A stretch of 30,927 bases of DNA from Holophagaceae bacterium (GTDB lineage Bacteria > Acidobacteriota > Holophagae > Holophagales > Holophagaceae). A program made the translations under genes and the position numbers. The notes under the pieces are model-generated. The model did not search any database. It was given only the letters and a program-made list of their open reading frames with translations, and was not told the origin of the DNA. The stretch covers positions 1 to 30,927 of the forward strand of contig PMJK01000026.1 in the NCBI GenBank assembly GCA_003158505.1, read 5' to 3'. Shown piece by piece: positions 8,772 to 17,226 of this stretch (within the stretch, counting starts at the first letter, position 1; each line of letters opens with the position of its first letter).

Positions 8772-9441
8772 CGGATCTCCGGGGGGTGAGGACCGTCCTG
8801 AAGGCGGCGATCCATTGGTTGGCATCGCTGAAATCCCCGGGGTAGAGGGGTTCTTCGGCGGACAGGCTGACCGTTGTAGGGGTGGCGAAGAGGGTCTGGA
8901 GGTGCGGCAGCAGGGTCTCGGTGCCGGTCCAGGGGTAGTGCGAGGAGGGGCTGGCGAGCCGCATGGGCTGGGCAGGAAGGCCCAGGTGGAAGGCCGCGCG
9001 CAGGCCCCCTTCATAAAAAGCCGCCAGCCGCTCCCCTCGCGTCGTCGTGCCCTCGGGGAACAGCAGCATGTCGCGGCCGCTCTGGAGCGAAACCGAGAAG
9101 CTGGCCAGGGCCGCGGCCCGGCTGGTGGCATCCTCCCGATCCACGAAATGGATGCCCGATTTCTTGGCCCAGCGGCCGATCAACGGATAGCCAGTCACTT
9201 CACCCTTGGCGATGGTGCCCATGGGGCGGAGGCTCATGAGGACCACAGGATCCACCCAGCTGAGGTGGTTGGCCACCCAGAGGGGAATGTCGAGTCGCGG
9301 ATGACCCTCGATCACCAGGTCCACCCCCAGGGCCGGCAGCAGGCGCCTGGCCCAGCGGTGCAGGCCAGGCTGGGGCCCGGCACCCGTCGCCAGGCGCGGG
9401 AGGAGTGCGGCGGTGGGCCAGAGGACCCCACTCCACGACAC
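8761..9441 (-). CDS. 1-acyl-glycerol-3-phosphate acyltransferase (PlsC-like)
   Basis: Membrane-associated lysophospholipid acyltransferase of 226 aa. The catalytic HX4D motif is at H59-D64 (ANHLSWVDPV), and the acceptor-binding FPEGTTTRG motif is at 128-136. The Trp/Leu-rich N-terminus probably anchors it to the inner membrane. It could be the housekeeping PlsC of phosphatidic acid synthesis or a specialised paralogue such as an OlsA-like or lyso-lipid acyltransferase; the sequence does not decide. The start is GTG at 9439-9441, sharing one base with the TAG stop of the GNAT gene, with a weak GGTGAG as ribosome site. Its 3' end overlaps the ureohydrolase start by 11 bp. Confidence 0.88.
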   Translation of the reverse strand: MSWSGVLWPTAALLPRLATGAGPQPGLHRWARRLLPALGVDLVIEGHPRLDIPLWVANHLSWVDPVVLMSLRPMGTIAKGEVTGYPLIGRWAKKSGIHFVDREDATSRAAALASFSVSLQSGRDMLLFPEGTTTRGERLAAFYEGGLRAAFHLGLPAQPMRLASPSSHYPWTGTETLLPHLQTLFATPTTVSLSAEEPLYPGDFSDANQWIAAFRTVLTPRRSDVR

Positions 9442-9977
9442 TAGCTCACCAGCTTGAGACGGGTGTAGCGGGCCCGGACGCGCTCGAGGTCCTCGCGAGT
9501 GATGGCGGACCAGAGACGAGTGTCGCCAGGGGCGTAGAAATCCTGGACCTCTTCGACGACCCGGGCGCCCAGGGCGTTGTGGACGCTACGGGCATCGGTG
9601 TTGCCGGGTTCCACCAGGAAGCGGCATTCGTCCACATTTTCGTTGAGTAGCTTGGAGACCATGGCCCGGATGAGCAGGTAGTTCACCCGCCCCTTCTGGT
9701 ACTCGGGATGCACCGCGAGGGTGGCGCAGTAGACCGTGGCCCCCTGCACGAAGTTGAGCACATAGCCAACGGGCCGGCCCCCGTCGAGAGCAAGGAAACA
9801 CCAGTCCCGATAGAGCTCCGTGCAGAGGCGCAGGTAGTGGGGGCAGAGCTCCCCAGCGCCATCCCCGGACCAGATCTCCGCTTCGAGGCGGCGAAGGTGG
9901 ACATAGTCCGCGCTGCCCAGGGACCGCACGGCGTAGCGGGCCCCTTCCGGGTGCTGGGTGAGGTTCTCGATCGTCAT
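9441..9977 (-). CDS. GNAT family N-acetyltransferase
   Basis: 178-aa acetyl-CoA-dependent acetyltransferase. The GNAT core is clear: strand beta4 LAVHPEYQ followed by the pyrophosphate-binding loop YQKGRVNYLL (93-102, Q-x-x-G-x form), then the C-terminal N-T-D-A-R-S-V-H-N-A-LGARVVEEV segment typical of RimI-like enzymes. The ATG at 9977 is preceded by GGGAGG at 7 nt, so the longer frame reaching 10268 is rejected. First gene of the 9977-4493 operon, with a one-base stop/start overlap into the acyltransferase gene. The substrate (protein N-terminus, polyamine or other amine) is unknown; the polyamine-type hydrolase two genes on makes an amine substrate conceivable. Confidence 0.88.
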   Translation of the reverse strand: MTIENLTQHPEGARYAVRSLGSADYVHLRRLEAEIWSGDGAGELCPHYLRLCTELYRDWCFLALDGGRPVGYVLNFVQGATVYCATLAVHPEYQKGRVNYLLIRAMVSKLLNENVDECRFLVEPGNTDARSVHNALGARVVEEVQDFYAPGDTRLWSAITREDLERVRARYTRLKLVS

Positions 9978-10165
9978 GGTCGTGCCTCCCTGGGTTCTCA
10001 ACCAGGGTCGGCCACGGTGATGACGACGGTGTGGCGGTTCAGCCAACTTCACGGAAATAAGGTGAAACCAAGCGATGACGGGCATCCGCACAGCAGGGAT
10101 AGCAAGTCTCGGGTCCCTGTGTAACGAAAGAAATTCCTGGCGGTCACATCGCTGGAACTTTTTCT
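9978..10165 (-). other. Intergenic region upstream of the GNAT operon
   Basis: 188 bp between the pit stop and the GNAT start, both on the minus strand. It presumably holds the operon promoter and the end of the pit transcript. I see only short dyads (GCCAC/GTGGC, TTCAC/GTGAA) and no convincing terminator with a T-run, so read-through from pit is possible. Confidence 0.4.
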
Positions 10166-11173
10166 TCAGAAGAAGGGGGTGACCAGCTTGAGGAAGCCTG
10201 CTGCCAACAGCGCGCTGATGGGAATGGTCAGGACCCAGGCTACGAGGATGTTTCCGGCCACGCCCCACCGCACGGCGGAGACGTTCATGGTGGCCCCCAC
10301 ACCCATGATGGCCCCCGAGATGACGTGGGTGGTGCTCACCGGTATGCCCAGGTGGGCCGTGGTGAACAGCACGATGGCCGCGGACGTCTCGGCAGCGAAC
10401 CCATGGATGGGCCGCAGCTTGACGATCCTCGTGCCCATGGTGCGGATGATCTTCAATCCGCCGGACATGGTGCCGAAACCCATGGCCATGGCGCAGGCCA
10501 GCTTCACCCAGACGGGCACATTCACGACAGTGCCATGGGTGGCGAGCTTGCCGTAGGTGATGAGGGCCAGGGCGATGATGCCCATGGCCTTCTGCGCGTC
10601 GTTGGTCCCATGGGTGAAGGCCATGGCGCTGGCGGAAACCAGCTGCAGCTTCCTGAAGGCGAAGTTCACCCGATGTCCGGCCATCCGCCGCACGATCCAG
10701 AGGATGCAGATGATGAGGACCATGGCGATGAAGAATCCCATCACGGGCGAGACCACCAGGAAGGTGGCCACTTCCTCAAGCTTGGTGGTGTGGAGGGCAC
10801 CGCGTCCCGCCTGGGCCACGACCGCACCGGCGAGACCCCCTACCAGGGCATGACTGGAACTGGAGGGGATGCCGAACCACCAGGTGATGAGGTTCCACAC
10901 GATGGCCGCCAGGAGGGCCGCCACGATCACGGCGGGGACTACGAACTGGCTGTCGGCGATGCCCTTGGCGATGGTGGTGGCCACCTGGGTGCCCAACAGG
11001 GCGCCCCCGAAATTGAGCACGGCGGCCATGAGGATGGCCTTCCTGGCACTGAGGACACCCGTGGAGACCACGGTGGCGATGGCATTGGCGGTGTCGTGGA
11101 AGCCGTTGATGTAGTCGAAGGCCAGCGCGAGGCCGACGATCATCACCAGGGCCGGAATGAAGCCTGCATGCAT
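10166..11173 (-). CDS. pit: PiT-family inorganic phosphate transporter
   Basis: Low-affinity, cation-coupled phosphate permease of the inner membrane, 335 aa with about ten hydrophobic helices. Two inverted-repeat signatures are present: GFHDTANAIATVVSTG (24-39), with the N-terminal FDYINGFHD, and HGTNDAQKAMGI near residue 190. SSSHALVGGLAG and PVSTTHVISGAIMG are the paired phosphate-path motifs. The start ATG 11173 has a GGAG SD. It lies 14 bp downstream of the DUF47 gene, the usual partner of short PiT proteins, so the two are co-transcribed. The length is at the short end of the family and lacks the large central loop of E. coli PitA. Confidence 0.95.
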   Translation of the reverse strand: MHAGFIPALVMIVGLALAFDYINGFHDTANAIATVVSTGVLSARKAILMAAVLNFGGALLGTQVATTIAKGIADSQFVVPAVIVAALLAAIVWNLITWWFGIPSSSSHALVGGLAGAVVAQAGRGALHTTKLEEVATFLVVSPVMGFFIAMVLIICILWIVRRMAGHRVNFAFRKLQLVSASAMAFTHGTNDAQKAMGIIALALITYGKLATHGTVVNVPVWVKLACAMAMGFGTMSGGLKIIRTMGTRIVKLRPIHGFAAETSAAIVLFTTAHLGIPVSTTHVISGAIMGVGATMNVSAVRWGVAGNILVAWVLTIPISALLAAGFLKLVTPFF

Positions 11174-11187
11174 GGGATGGCTCCGGC

Positions 11188-11835
11188 CTAGGCGTTCTTC
11201 ATGACTGTGGAACCGATCACCTTGGCCACGAGTTCGATCTTGTCAGAGGCGTCCTCGATCTGTTCGAGGAGCTCCTTCCACTTGATGAGTTCGATGGGGT
11301 CCTTGGGATTTTCGAAGATCTGCGCAAGGGCCGCGTGGTAGATGGAATCAGCCTTGTTCTCCAGCGTATGCACCCGCCGGATGCGATCCTGGATCTCCTT
11401 CTGGTTGGACATGTTCCGCAGGAAACGGATGAGGTGAAGGATCTCCCCCGAACCCTCGACGATGAGCGAACTCATTTCGGTGACGGCGGGCATCACCTGC
11501 CCGATCCGGTACAGGATGAGGCGTTCGCAGATCGCATGGATCTTGTCCACCACATCATCGATGGCGTGGGCCAGCTGCATGATGTCCTCCCGATCGAGGG
11601 GAGTGACAAAGGTGTGGTTCAGCCGATCCATGATTTCGCGGGTGAGATCATCCCCGATGTGTTCCAGGTCCTTCATCTGCCGCCGAAGCTCCGCAAACCG
11701 GACAGGGTCTCCGGTCCGGATCTCCAGATCGAACAGCTGGGAGGCCTGGTAGACGTTGGCAGCCGCGGATTCCAGAAGGTCGAAGAAAATCATTTCCCTG
11801 GGCTTGAGCCAGCGCATCAGAGCATTCAAAGACAT
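11188..11835 (-). CDS. DUF47 (PhoU-like) Pit accessory protein
   Basis: 215-aa all-helical protein of the DUF47/YkaA family, structurally PhoU-like and normally encoded next to a PiT transporter, whose activity it is thought to modulate. Diagnostic stretches are DLEHIGDDLTREIMDRLNHTFVTPLDREDI and LAHAIDDVVDKI (metal-binding D/E clusters), and the C-terminal WKELLEQIEDASDKIE. The ATG at 11835 is preceded by GGGAG at 6 nt. First gene of the DUF47-pit pair, divergent from phoR across 113 bp. Confidence 0.93.
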   Translation of the reverse strand: MSLNALMRWLKPREMIFFDLLESAAANVYQASQLFDLEIRTGDPVRFAELRRQMKDLEHIGDDLTREIMDRLNHTFVTPLDREDIMQLAHAIDDVVDKIHAICERLILYRIGQVMPAVTEMSSLIVEGSGEILHLIRFLRNMSNQKEIQDRIRRVHTLENKADSIYHAALAQIFENPKDPIELIKWKELLEQIEDASDKIELVAKVIGSTVMKNA

Positions 11836-11948
11836 CGGTAACTCCCATGATCAGCGTCTAACTGTACCGGGTCCAGGCGAGTTACTGGAGCGTAAATTCG
11901 CCATCGCCCGCTGGGCCGCAGGCTGCAGGCCGTGTATGCTCAGGATGC
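11836..11948. promoter_or_regulatory. Divergent promoter region, DUF47-pit / phoR
   Basis: 113 bp between two divergent starts, so it must carry promoters for both. A TATGCT near 11935 could be a -10 for phoR but would leave almost no leader. Single CTGTA and GTTAC half-sites occur at 11862-11887, but they do not form an 11-bp-spaced Pho box, so Pho control of these genes is not shown. Confidence 0.45.
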
Positions 11949-13310
11949 ATGAATCAGCCGGAATCCCAGCGTGGCGGTGGATCGGGCGTGCCGGTCTTCC
12001 TGGGCCGCGCGTTGATCTGCCTGGCTTCCATGCTCTTTCTTGGATTCGGGCTGGGCATGAGCGTCCACAAGGGAACCTCCATATTCTGGACTTTGGGTCT
12101 GCTGGTCACCCTTGCCTTCGTGCTGATCCTCATGGCCCGCTGGCAGGTGCGGTCCCTCGCTGACCCACTGGGCCAGGTATTGGAAAGGCATACTCCCCGG
12201 TTTGGCGAGAATATTCCTCTCGCGTGGTCAGCGCTGGAACAGGAGAATGTCGACCTCAGGGAGAGGGCCGCCCGGGAGGATAGCCTGCTGCCCGGAATCA
12301 TGGCCCGGTTGGAGGAGGGGGTGATCCTCTTTGGTCCCGCGGGCAGCCTCGAGCAGTTCAACCCTGCTGCCCAGCGCCACCTGGGCCTTGGCGCGCCCCT
12401 GGCGAAAGGCATGACCATCAGAGAGGTGTTCCGGGATCAGGAAGGCCCCGATGCGGTCCAGAAAGCCTACCGGGGCACGTCGTGCGAATGGCGCCTGGCG
12501 CGGGCGGGGCGGACCCTGCGCGTGAGGGCGATCCCTTTTGCACCTCTCGGATCTGTGAGTGGCGTTCTGCTGACCCTGGATGATGTCACCAGCCAGGAGG
12601 CCCTCGAGACCACCCGGCAGAAGTTCATCTCCAACGTCAGTCACGAGCTGAAGACACCCGTGACGGCCATCCGGATCGCCGCCGAGAACTTGCAGGAGGA
12701 GAACCTGCATGAGCCTGCTCGATCCACGGCTCAGTCCATCATGCGGTCCGTGGATCGCCTTACCCTGCTGCTGGGGGACCTGTCGGAACTCAGCCGGATT
12801 GAAAGCGGCGCCCTGCATCTGGCTCCGGTCCGCCTGGAGCTCTCCGCCTTCCTGGACACCTTGATGCGGGATCTGCAACCCCGCGGTTCGGATTGCGGCG
12901 TCCAACTGGCATTGGAGGTGGAGGCGCCCCCGGGGGCCGTGATCCTGGCCGATCCCCTGCGACTTCATCAGGTCCTCGAGAACCTGGTGTCGAACGCCCT
13001 GAAATTCAGTCCGCCAGGAGGTCGGGTTGAGCTGGCGGTCCGCATCACCAGCCAGGGTCAGATCTGGGAAGTGCGGGATCAGGGGCCGGGCATCCCGGAG
13101 GCCGAGCAGGGGCGCATCTTCGAGCGCTTCTACCGGGCCCAGGCCGCCAAGGCCAAGCCGGGCACCGGCCTGGGCCTGGCCATCGTGAAGCACCTGTGCC
13201 GGCTGATGGGCGGCGAAGTCTCGGTAGTGAACCGCCCCGGGGAAGGCGCCATCTTCCGGGTGATTCTCCCGTCGGAGATGGGACCTCAGGGCGCCGCCTT
13301 CCCAGAGTAG
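11949..13310 (+). CDS. phoR: Phosphate-regulon sensor histidine kinase PhoR
   Basis: 453-aa membrane kinase. Two adjacent transmembrane helices (about residues 16-36 and 45-62) are separated by a very short loop, so there is no periplasmic sensor domain, as in PhoR. A PAS-like domain spans about 110-215 (EEGVILFGPAGSLEQFNPAAQRHLG). Then come the H-box FISNVSHELKTPVTAI (H232), N-box NLVSNALKFS (N349), G1 DQGPGIPE and G2 GTGLGLAIVKHL. It phosphorylates PhoB, with input expected from PstSCAB-PhoU. It is on the opposite strand to phoB and convergent with it (29 bp between ends). The PhoR assignment rests on domain plan plus neighbours. Confidence 0.92.
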   Translation: MNQPESQRGGGSGVPVFLGRALICLASMLFLGFGLGMSVHKGTSIFWTLGLLVTLAFVLILMARWQVRSLADPLGQVLERHTPRFGENIPLAWSALEQENVDLRERAAREDSLLPGIMARLEEGVILFGPAGSLEQFNPAAQRHLGLGAPLAKGMTIREVFRDQEGPDAVQKAYRGTSCEWRLARAGRTLRVRAIPFAPLGSVSGVLLTLDDVTSQEALETTRQKFISNVSHELKTPVTAIRIAAENLQEENLHEPARSTAQSIMRSVDRLTLLLGDLSELSRIESGALHLAPVRLELSAFLDTLMRDLQPRGSDCGVQLALEVEAPPGAVILADPLRLHQVLENLVSNALKFSPPGGRVELAVRITSQGQIWEVRDQGPGIPEAEQGRIFERFYRAQAAKAKPGTGLGLAIVKHLCRLMGGEVSVVNRPGEGAIFRVILPSEMGPQGAAFPE

Positions 13311-13339
13311 CCGGATCGCCAGGCTCGTGAGAACGGCCC

Positions 13340-14041
13340 CTAATCGGCGGGCCCGCCCAGCCGGTAGCCGACGCCCACCACGGTCTCGATGAACTCGGCG
13401 GCGGCCTCACCGATCTTGGCGCGGACCCGGCGGACATGGGCATCGATGGTGCGGCTCTCGCCCAGGTACTCCAGACCCCAGACCTGCTGGAGGATCTTTT
13501 CGCGGGTGAGGACCCGCCGAGGGTTGGCCAGGAAATAGGCCAGGAGCTCGAACTCACGCCGGGTCAGTTCCACGATCTGCCCGTCCACCCGGGCCGTGTG
13601 CATGTCAAGGTCCACGGCAATGGGGCCATAGGTGAGTTGGGGAGCGCGCTCTACTCCTTCGAACGGCGAGGATCGGCGAAGGATCGCCCGGAGACGGGCG
13701 GCCAGTTCCCGGGCGGAGAAGGGCTTGGAAATGTAGTCGTCCGCGCCCAATTCGAGGCCCAGCACCCGATCGATTTCTTCGCTGCGGGCCGTGACCAGCA
13801 GCACGGGAAGGGCCTTGAGGGTCGGATGGGTGCGGATGGCCCGCAGGACATCCAGGCCGTCCATGTCCGGCAGGCTCAGGTCCAGCAGGGCCGCGTCGAG
13901 CCTGGGGCCGGAGGCATTGAGGGCCAGCAGGGCATCCCGGCCCGTGCCCACCGGTATCAGGCTGAAGCCCTCCCGGAGGAGGTGCTGTTCCAGTCCGAGC
14001 CGGATTTCAGTGTCGTCTTCGAGGAGGAGGATGCGCGGCAT
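13340..14041 (-). CDS. phoB: Phosphate-regulon response regulator PhoB
   Basis: OmpR/PhoB-class regulator, 233 aa. Receiver: acidic pair D9/D10, phospho-acceptor D54 (ALLDLSLPDMDG), T84 and K106 (YISKPFSARE). The C-terminal winged helix includes LTRREFELLAYFLANPRRVLTREKILQQVWG and the recognition helix RTIDAHVRRVRAKIG, which match PhoB closely. It would activate pst genes through Pho boxes. The gene begins 10 bp after phoU with a weak AAGGG ribosome site, so it is the last cistron of the pst operon. The regulator is therefore co-transcribed with its own target, giving positive feedback. Confidence 0.94.
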   Translation of the reverse strand: MPRILLLEDDTEIRLGLEQHLLREGFSLIPVGTGRDALLALNASGPRLDAALLDLSLPDMDGLDVLRAIRTHPTLKALPVLLVTARSEEIDRVLGLELGADDYISKPFSARELAARLRAILRRSSPFEGVERAPQLTYGPIAVDLDMHTARVDGQIVELTRREFELLAYFLANPRRVLTREKILQQVWGLEYLGESRTIDAHVRRVRAKIGEAAAEFIETVVGVGYRLGGPAD

Positions 14042-14051
14042 GGGGCCCTTT

Positions 14052-14720
14052 TCACATGTCTTTGGAATGGTCCTGGAGGTAGGTGTGCTTGGCGCTGCGC
14101 CCCTCGAGGATGAACAGCACTTCTTCGGCGATGTTGGTGGCCTGGTCGGCGATGCGCTCCCAGTTCTTGACGACCAGGATGAGGTGGCTGGCGCGCTCGA
14201 TGCAGAGGGGATCGGACATCATGAGACGCAGCAGCTCCCTGTAGATCTTGCCGTAGAGCTCGTCCACGGAATCATCCGCCTGGATCACCGTGCGGGCGAG
14301 GCCCGCATCGCTGCCGATGAAGGAGTCCACGGCCATGCGAACCATGGTGCGCACTTCCTGCGCCAAGCGCTCCAGCGACCCGCTGGAGAGGATGGGTGGA
14401 TGCACGTAGGTGGCCCGCCGGGCGATGTTGCAGCAATGATCGCCGATGCGCTCCAGCTCCGGGACGATCTTCAGGCTGGAGGCGATGAGCCGCAAGTCCC
14501 CGGCGGCCGGCGCCCTCAGGGCCAGCATGTCGATGCAGAGGCGGTCCAGCTTCAGTTCCCATTCATCCATGCCCCGGTCCAGGGCCATCACCTCGTCGGC
14601 CTTGGCCCGGGAGCGTTCCTTGAGCGCCTGACTGGTCAGATCGATCATCTCCTCGGCGAGCCCGGCCATGGCCAGGATGCCATCCCGCAAGTCCCTCAGT
14701 TCCTGGTCGAATTGACGCAT
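14052..14720 (-). CDS. phoU: Phosphate transport regulator PhoU
   Basis: 222-aa helical protein with two PhoU repeats: RGMDEWELKLDRLCIDMLAL and ELERIGDHCCNIARRA in the first, and VDELYGKIYRELLRLMM and NWERIADQATNIAEEVLFILEG in the second. The E/D-x-x-R-x-x-D metal clusters are intact. It links PstB occupancy to PhoR and restrains the Pho response when phosphate is plentiful. The start codon shares one base with the pstB stop (TGATG), so translation is coupled. Length and position between pstB and a Pho regulator are canonical. Confidence 0.96.
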   Translation of the reverse strand: MRQFDQELRDLRDGILAMAGLAEEMIDLTSQALKERSRAKADEVMALDRGMDEWELKLDRLCIDMLALRAPAAGDLRLIASSLKIVPELERIGDHCCNIARRATYVHPPILSSGSLERLAQEVRTMVRMAVDSFIGSDAGLARTVIQADDSVDELYGKIYRELLRLMMSDPLCIERASHLILVVKNWERIADQATNIAEEVLFILEGRSAKHTYLQDHSKDM

Positions 14721-15631
14721 CAGCCGAACCTCCCCGTGATGTAGTCCTCGGTCATGCGCTGTCTGGGATTAGTGAACATCTTTTCCGTGAGATCGGTCTC
14801 GATGAGCTTCCCCATCCAGAAGAAAGCCGTGTGGTCGCTCACACGAGCCGCCTGCTGCATATTGTGGGTGACGATCACGATGGTGAACTCGCGCTTCAGT
14901 TCGAGGATAAGCTCCTCGACCCGGGCTGTGGCGATGGGATCCAGGGCCGAGCAGGGCTCGTCCATGAGGATGATCTCGGGGCGGACGGCCAGGGCCCGGG
15001 CGATGCAGAGCCGCTGCTGCTGGCCACCGGAGAGACCCTGGGCCGAATCCTTCAGGCGGTCCTTCACCTCGTCCCAGAGTCCGGCGCCCTTCAGGCTGCG
15101 TTCCACGGCTTCCTCGAGGAGGTTGCGGTCGCTCTGGCCCTGGATCCGCAGTCCGTAGGCCACGTTCTCGAAGATGGACTTGGGAAAGGGATTGGACTTC
15201 TGGAACACCATCCCGGCCCGCTTCCTCAGGGCGATCACATCGGTCTCTGGCGCGTAGATGTCCGTGTCTCCCAGGAGCACCCGGCCCTGGACCCGGACAT
15301 CGTCGATGAGGTCGTTCATGCGGTTCAGGCAGCGCAGGAGCGTACTCTTCCCGCAGCCCGAGGGACCGATGAAGGACATGACGGAATTGCGGGCCACCTT
15401 GAGATGGATGTCTGACAGGGCCTGCTTGTCGCCATAGAAGAGGTTCAGCCTTTCCACCTGCAGCATGATGGGCGCGGACAGGACCGAGGGATCGGTCAGG
15501 GGCAGGTCGGGCTGCTGAAGGCTTGCGGGACGAAGGCCGGTACTGGGTGGAGGCACCTGCAGGAGCACAGGTTCCGGCACGGGGCGGGGGTCCTCGATTT
15601 CCATGTCGATGGCTCCGGGTTTCATGTTCAA
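14720..15631 (-). CDS. pstB: Phosphate ABC transporter ATPase PstB
   Basis: ATP-hydrolysing subunit of the Pst importer. Walker A GPSGCGKST (89-97), signature LSGGQQQRLCIARAL, Walker B IILMDEPCSALDP and switch VTHNMQQA are all present. The PstB-specific CLNRMNDLI and RVSDHTAFFWMGKLIE also occur. There is an unusual ~55-residue Pro-rich leader (PRPVPEPVLLQVPPPS) before the ABC domain, which starts near MLQVERLNLFYG. The start drawn is TTG at 15631, overlapping the pstA stop as TTGA and preceded by GGGGGAG at good spacing. ATG two codons on (15625) is the alternative. Ends in a one-base overlap with phoU. Confidence 0.95.
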   Translation of the reverse strand: MNMKPGAIDMEIEDPRPVPEPVLLQVPPPSTGLRPASLQQPDLPLTDPSVLSAPIMLQVERLNLFYGDKQALSDIHLKVARNSVMSFIGPSGCGKSTLLRCLNRMNDLIDDVRVQGRVLLGDTDIYAPETDVIALRKRAGMVFQKSNPFPKSIFENVAYGLRIQGQSDRNLLEEAVERSLKGAGLWDEVKDRLKDSAQGLSGGQQQRLCIARALAVRPEIILMDEPCSALDPIATARVEELILELKREFTIVIVTHNMQQAARVSDHTAFFWMGKLIETDLTEKMFTNPRQRMTEDYITGRFG

Positions 15632-17226
15632 AAGGTGCTCCCCCCCAGGCGCGCACGCAGCTTCCGCCTGAGGTTAAGTGCGAACAGGTTCAGGACGACC
15701 ACCACCACCAGCAGCAGGAAGGAAGCCATGAACACCATGGGCTTGGCCGCTTCGGAGTTGGGACTCTGGAACCCCACGTCGTAGATGTGAAATCCAAGGT
15801 GCATGAACTTCCGGTCCAGGTGGAGGAAGGGGAAGGTGCCGTCCAGGGGCATGGAGGGCGCGAGTTTCACCACACCGGTGAGCATCAGCGGGGCTACCTC
15901 GCCGGCGCCCCGGGCGATGGCCAGGATGAGCCCCGTGAGGATGCCGGGAGTGGAGCTGGGGATGACCACGTTCCACAGGGTCTGCCACTTGGTGGCGCCC
16001 ATGGCGAGACTGGCTTCGCGCTGGGACCTGGCTACGGCACCCAGCGCCTCTTCGGTGGCGACCACCACGACCGGCACGGTGAGCAGGGCCAGGGTCAGCG
16101 AGGCCCAGAGGATGCCGCCGGTGCCATAGGTCGGCGTCGGCAGACTGTCGGCGAAGAAGAGCTGGTCGATGCTTCCGCCCAGGCCGTAGACGAAGAACCC
16201 GAGGCCGAACACGCCGAACACGATGGAAGGCACCCCCGCCAGGTTGTTCACGGCCACTCGGACGGCCCGGACCAGCCAGCCCTGGCGCGCATATTCCCGA
16301 AGGTAGAGGGCGGTGATGACACCCAAGGGGACCACGAGCACCGACATCACCAGGACCATCATCACGGTGCCGAAAATGGCCGGGAAGATGCCCCCTTCGG
16401 TATTGGATTCACGGGGGTCATCCGCCACGAACTCCCAGAGGCGGGACAAGTAGACGCCTAGCTTATCCAGGAGGCCCATGGCATTGGCCGGAACGATGCG
16501 GACCACGCTTCCCAGGGGCAGTTCCTTGTCCTGTCCATCGACAGTCTGAAGGCCGAGGGTCCAGGCCTTGGCCTCGGCGCGGGACTGTTCCAGGCTGGTC
16601 TGCACCTGGTCGTAGGTCGTCTGAAGCTGGGCGGTCCTGGTGTCCAGGGCCTGGAGGGCGGCGATATCGCCCCTTGTCTCCAGCTTGCGCCGGGCGAGGC
16701 GGATCCGCTCGATGCGGCGGTTGAGATCCCCGACTTGTCCCTTTTCGATGGATTGGATGTGGCGCCGCACCCGGTTGGTCTCGGGAAGGCGGTCCAGGGC
16801 CCCGGACATCGCCGCAGGGCCTGTCGCGACCAGGTGGCCTTCGTGGCTCAGGGAGACAATCCGTCCGATGAAGGGGCCGTACTCGAGCCGTTCGATCAGG
16901 AGCGCGTCCTTGGGACATTTGGGCGTGGCCAGGCTGGCCGTGGGGAGCCAGCGGAAGTCCTGGCCGTAGATGTCGCGGTTTCCCACCCGGAACTGGGTCT
17001 TGGCGGTTTCCTCGCCGCGGGCCGGTTCCTGGCCCGTGATCTCGCCGAGCACGGGACCTTCCGGGGTCTGCACCTGGACCAGCGGGCTGGGCCAGAAGTA
17101 GCCCATGCCCTTGGCGGCGATGAACCCCACGAGACAGAGGATCATGGCGAGGCAGAAGGCCAGCAGGGTTCCGGAGAACCACACAAAGACCCCACCCTGC
17201 CGGAGACGTTCAGTCATGCGGCGCAT
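15628..17226 (-). CDS. pstA: Phosphate ABC transporter permease PstA (long form)
   Basis: 532-aa inner-membrane permease. TM1 (about 13-40) is followed by a periplasmic insert of roughly 240 residues. Part of this (about 155-225: TNRVRRHIQSIEKGQ..., LETRGDIAALQALDTR...) is heptad-rich and probably a coiled coil. The permease core runs from about 278, with the EAA loop EEALGAVARSQREASLAMGATKWQT and GAGEVAPLML. E. coli PstA is about 300 aa; the long form is known from other proteobacterial-type Pst systems. It starts inside the pstC stop (TGATG) and overlaps pstB. An internal ATG three codons on is an alternative start. Confidence 0.94.
   Translation of the reverse strand: MRRMTERLRQGGVFVWFSGTLLAFCLAMILCLVGFIAAKGMGYFWPSPLVQVQTPEGPVLGEITGQEPARGEETAKTQFRVGNRDIYGQDFRWLPTASLATPKCPKDALLIERLEYGPFIGRIVSLSHEGHLVATGPAAMSGALDRLPETNRVRRHIQSIEKGQVGDLNRRIERIRLARRKLETRGDIAALQALDTRTAQLQTTYDQVQTSLEQSRAEAKAWTLGLQTVDGQDKELPLGSVVRIVPANAMGLLDKLGVYLSRLWEFVADDPRESNTEGGIFPAIFGTVMMVLVMSVLVVPLGVITALYLREYARQGWLVRAVRVAVNNLAGVPSIVFGVFGLGFFVYGLGGSIDQLFFADSLPTPTYGTGGILWASLTLALLTVPVVVVATEEALGAVARSQREASLAMGATKWQTLWNVVIPSSTPGILTGLILAIARGAGEVAPLMLTGVVKLAPSMPLDGTFPFLHLDRKFMHLGFHIYDVGFQSPNSEAAKPMVFMASFLLLVVVVVLNLFALNLRRKLRARLGGSTF

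Noticed and set aside
11836..11948. Possible Pho box between DUF47-pit and phoR
   Set aside because: Only isolated CTGTA and GTTAC half-sites are present without the 11-bp spacing, so no site is called.
13311..13339. Bidirectional terminator between the convergent phoR and phoB
   Set aside because: The 29-bp gap shows no convincing stem with flanking T-runs.
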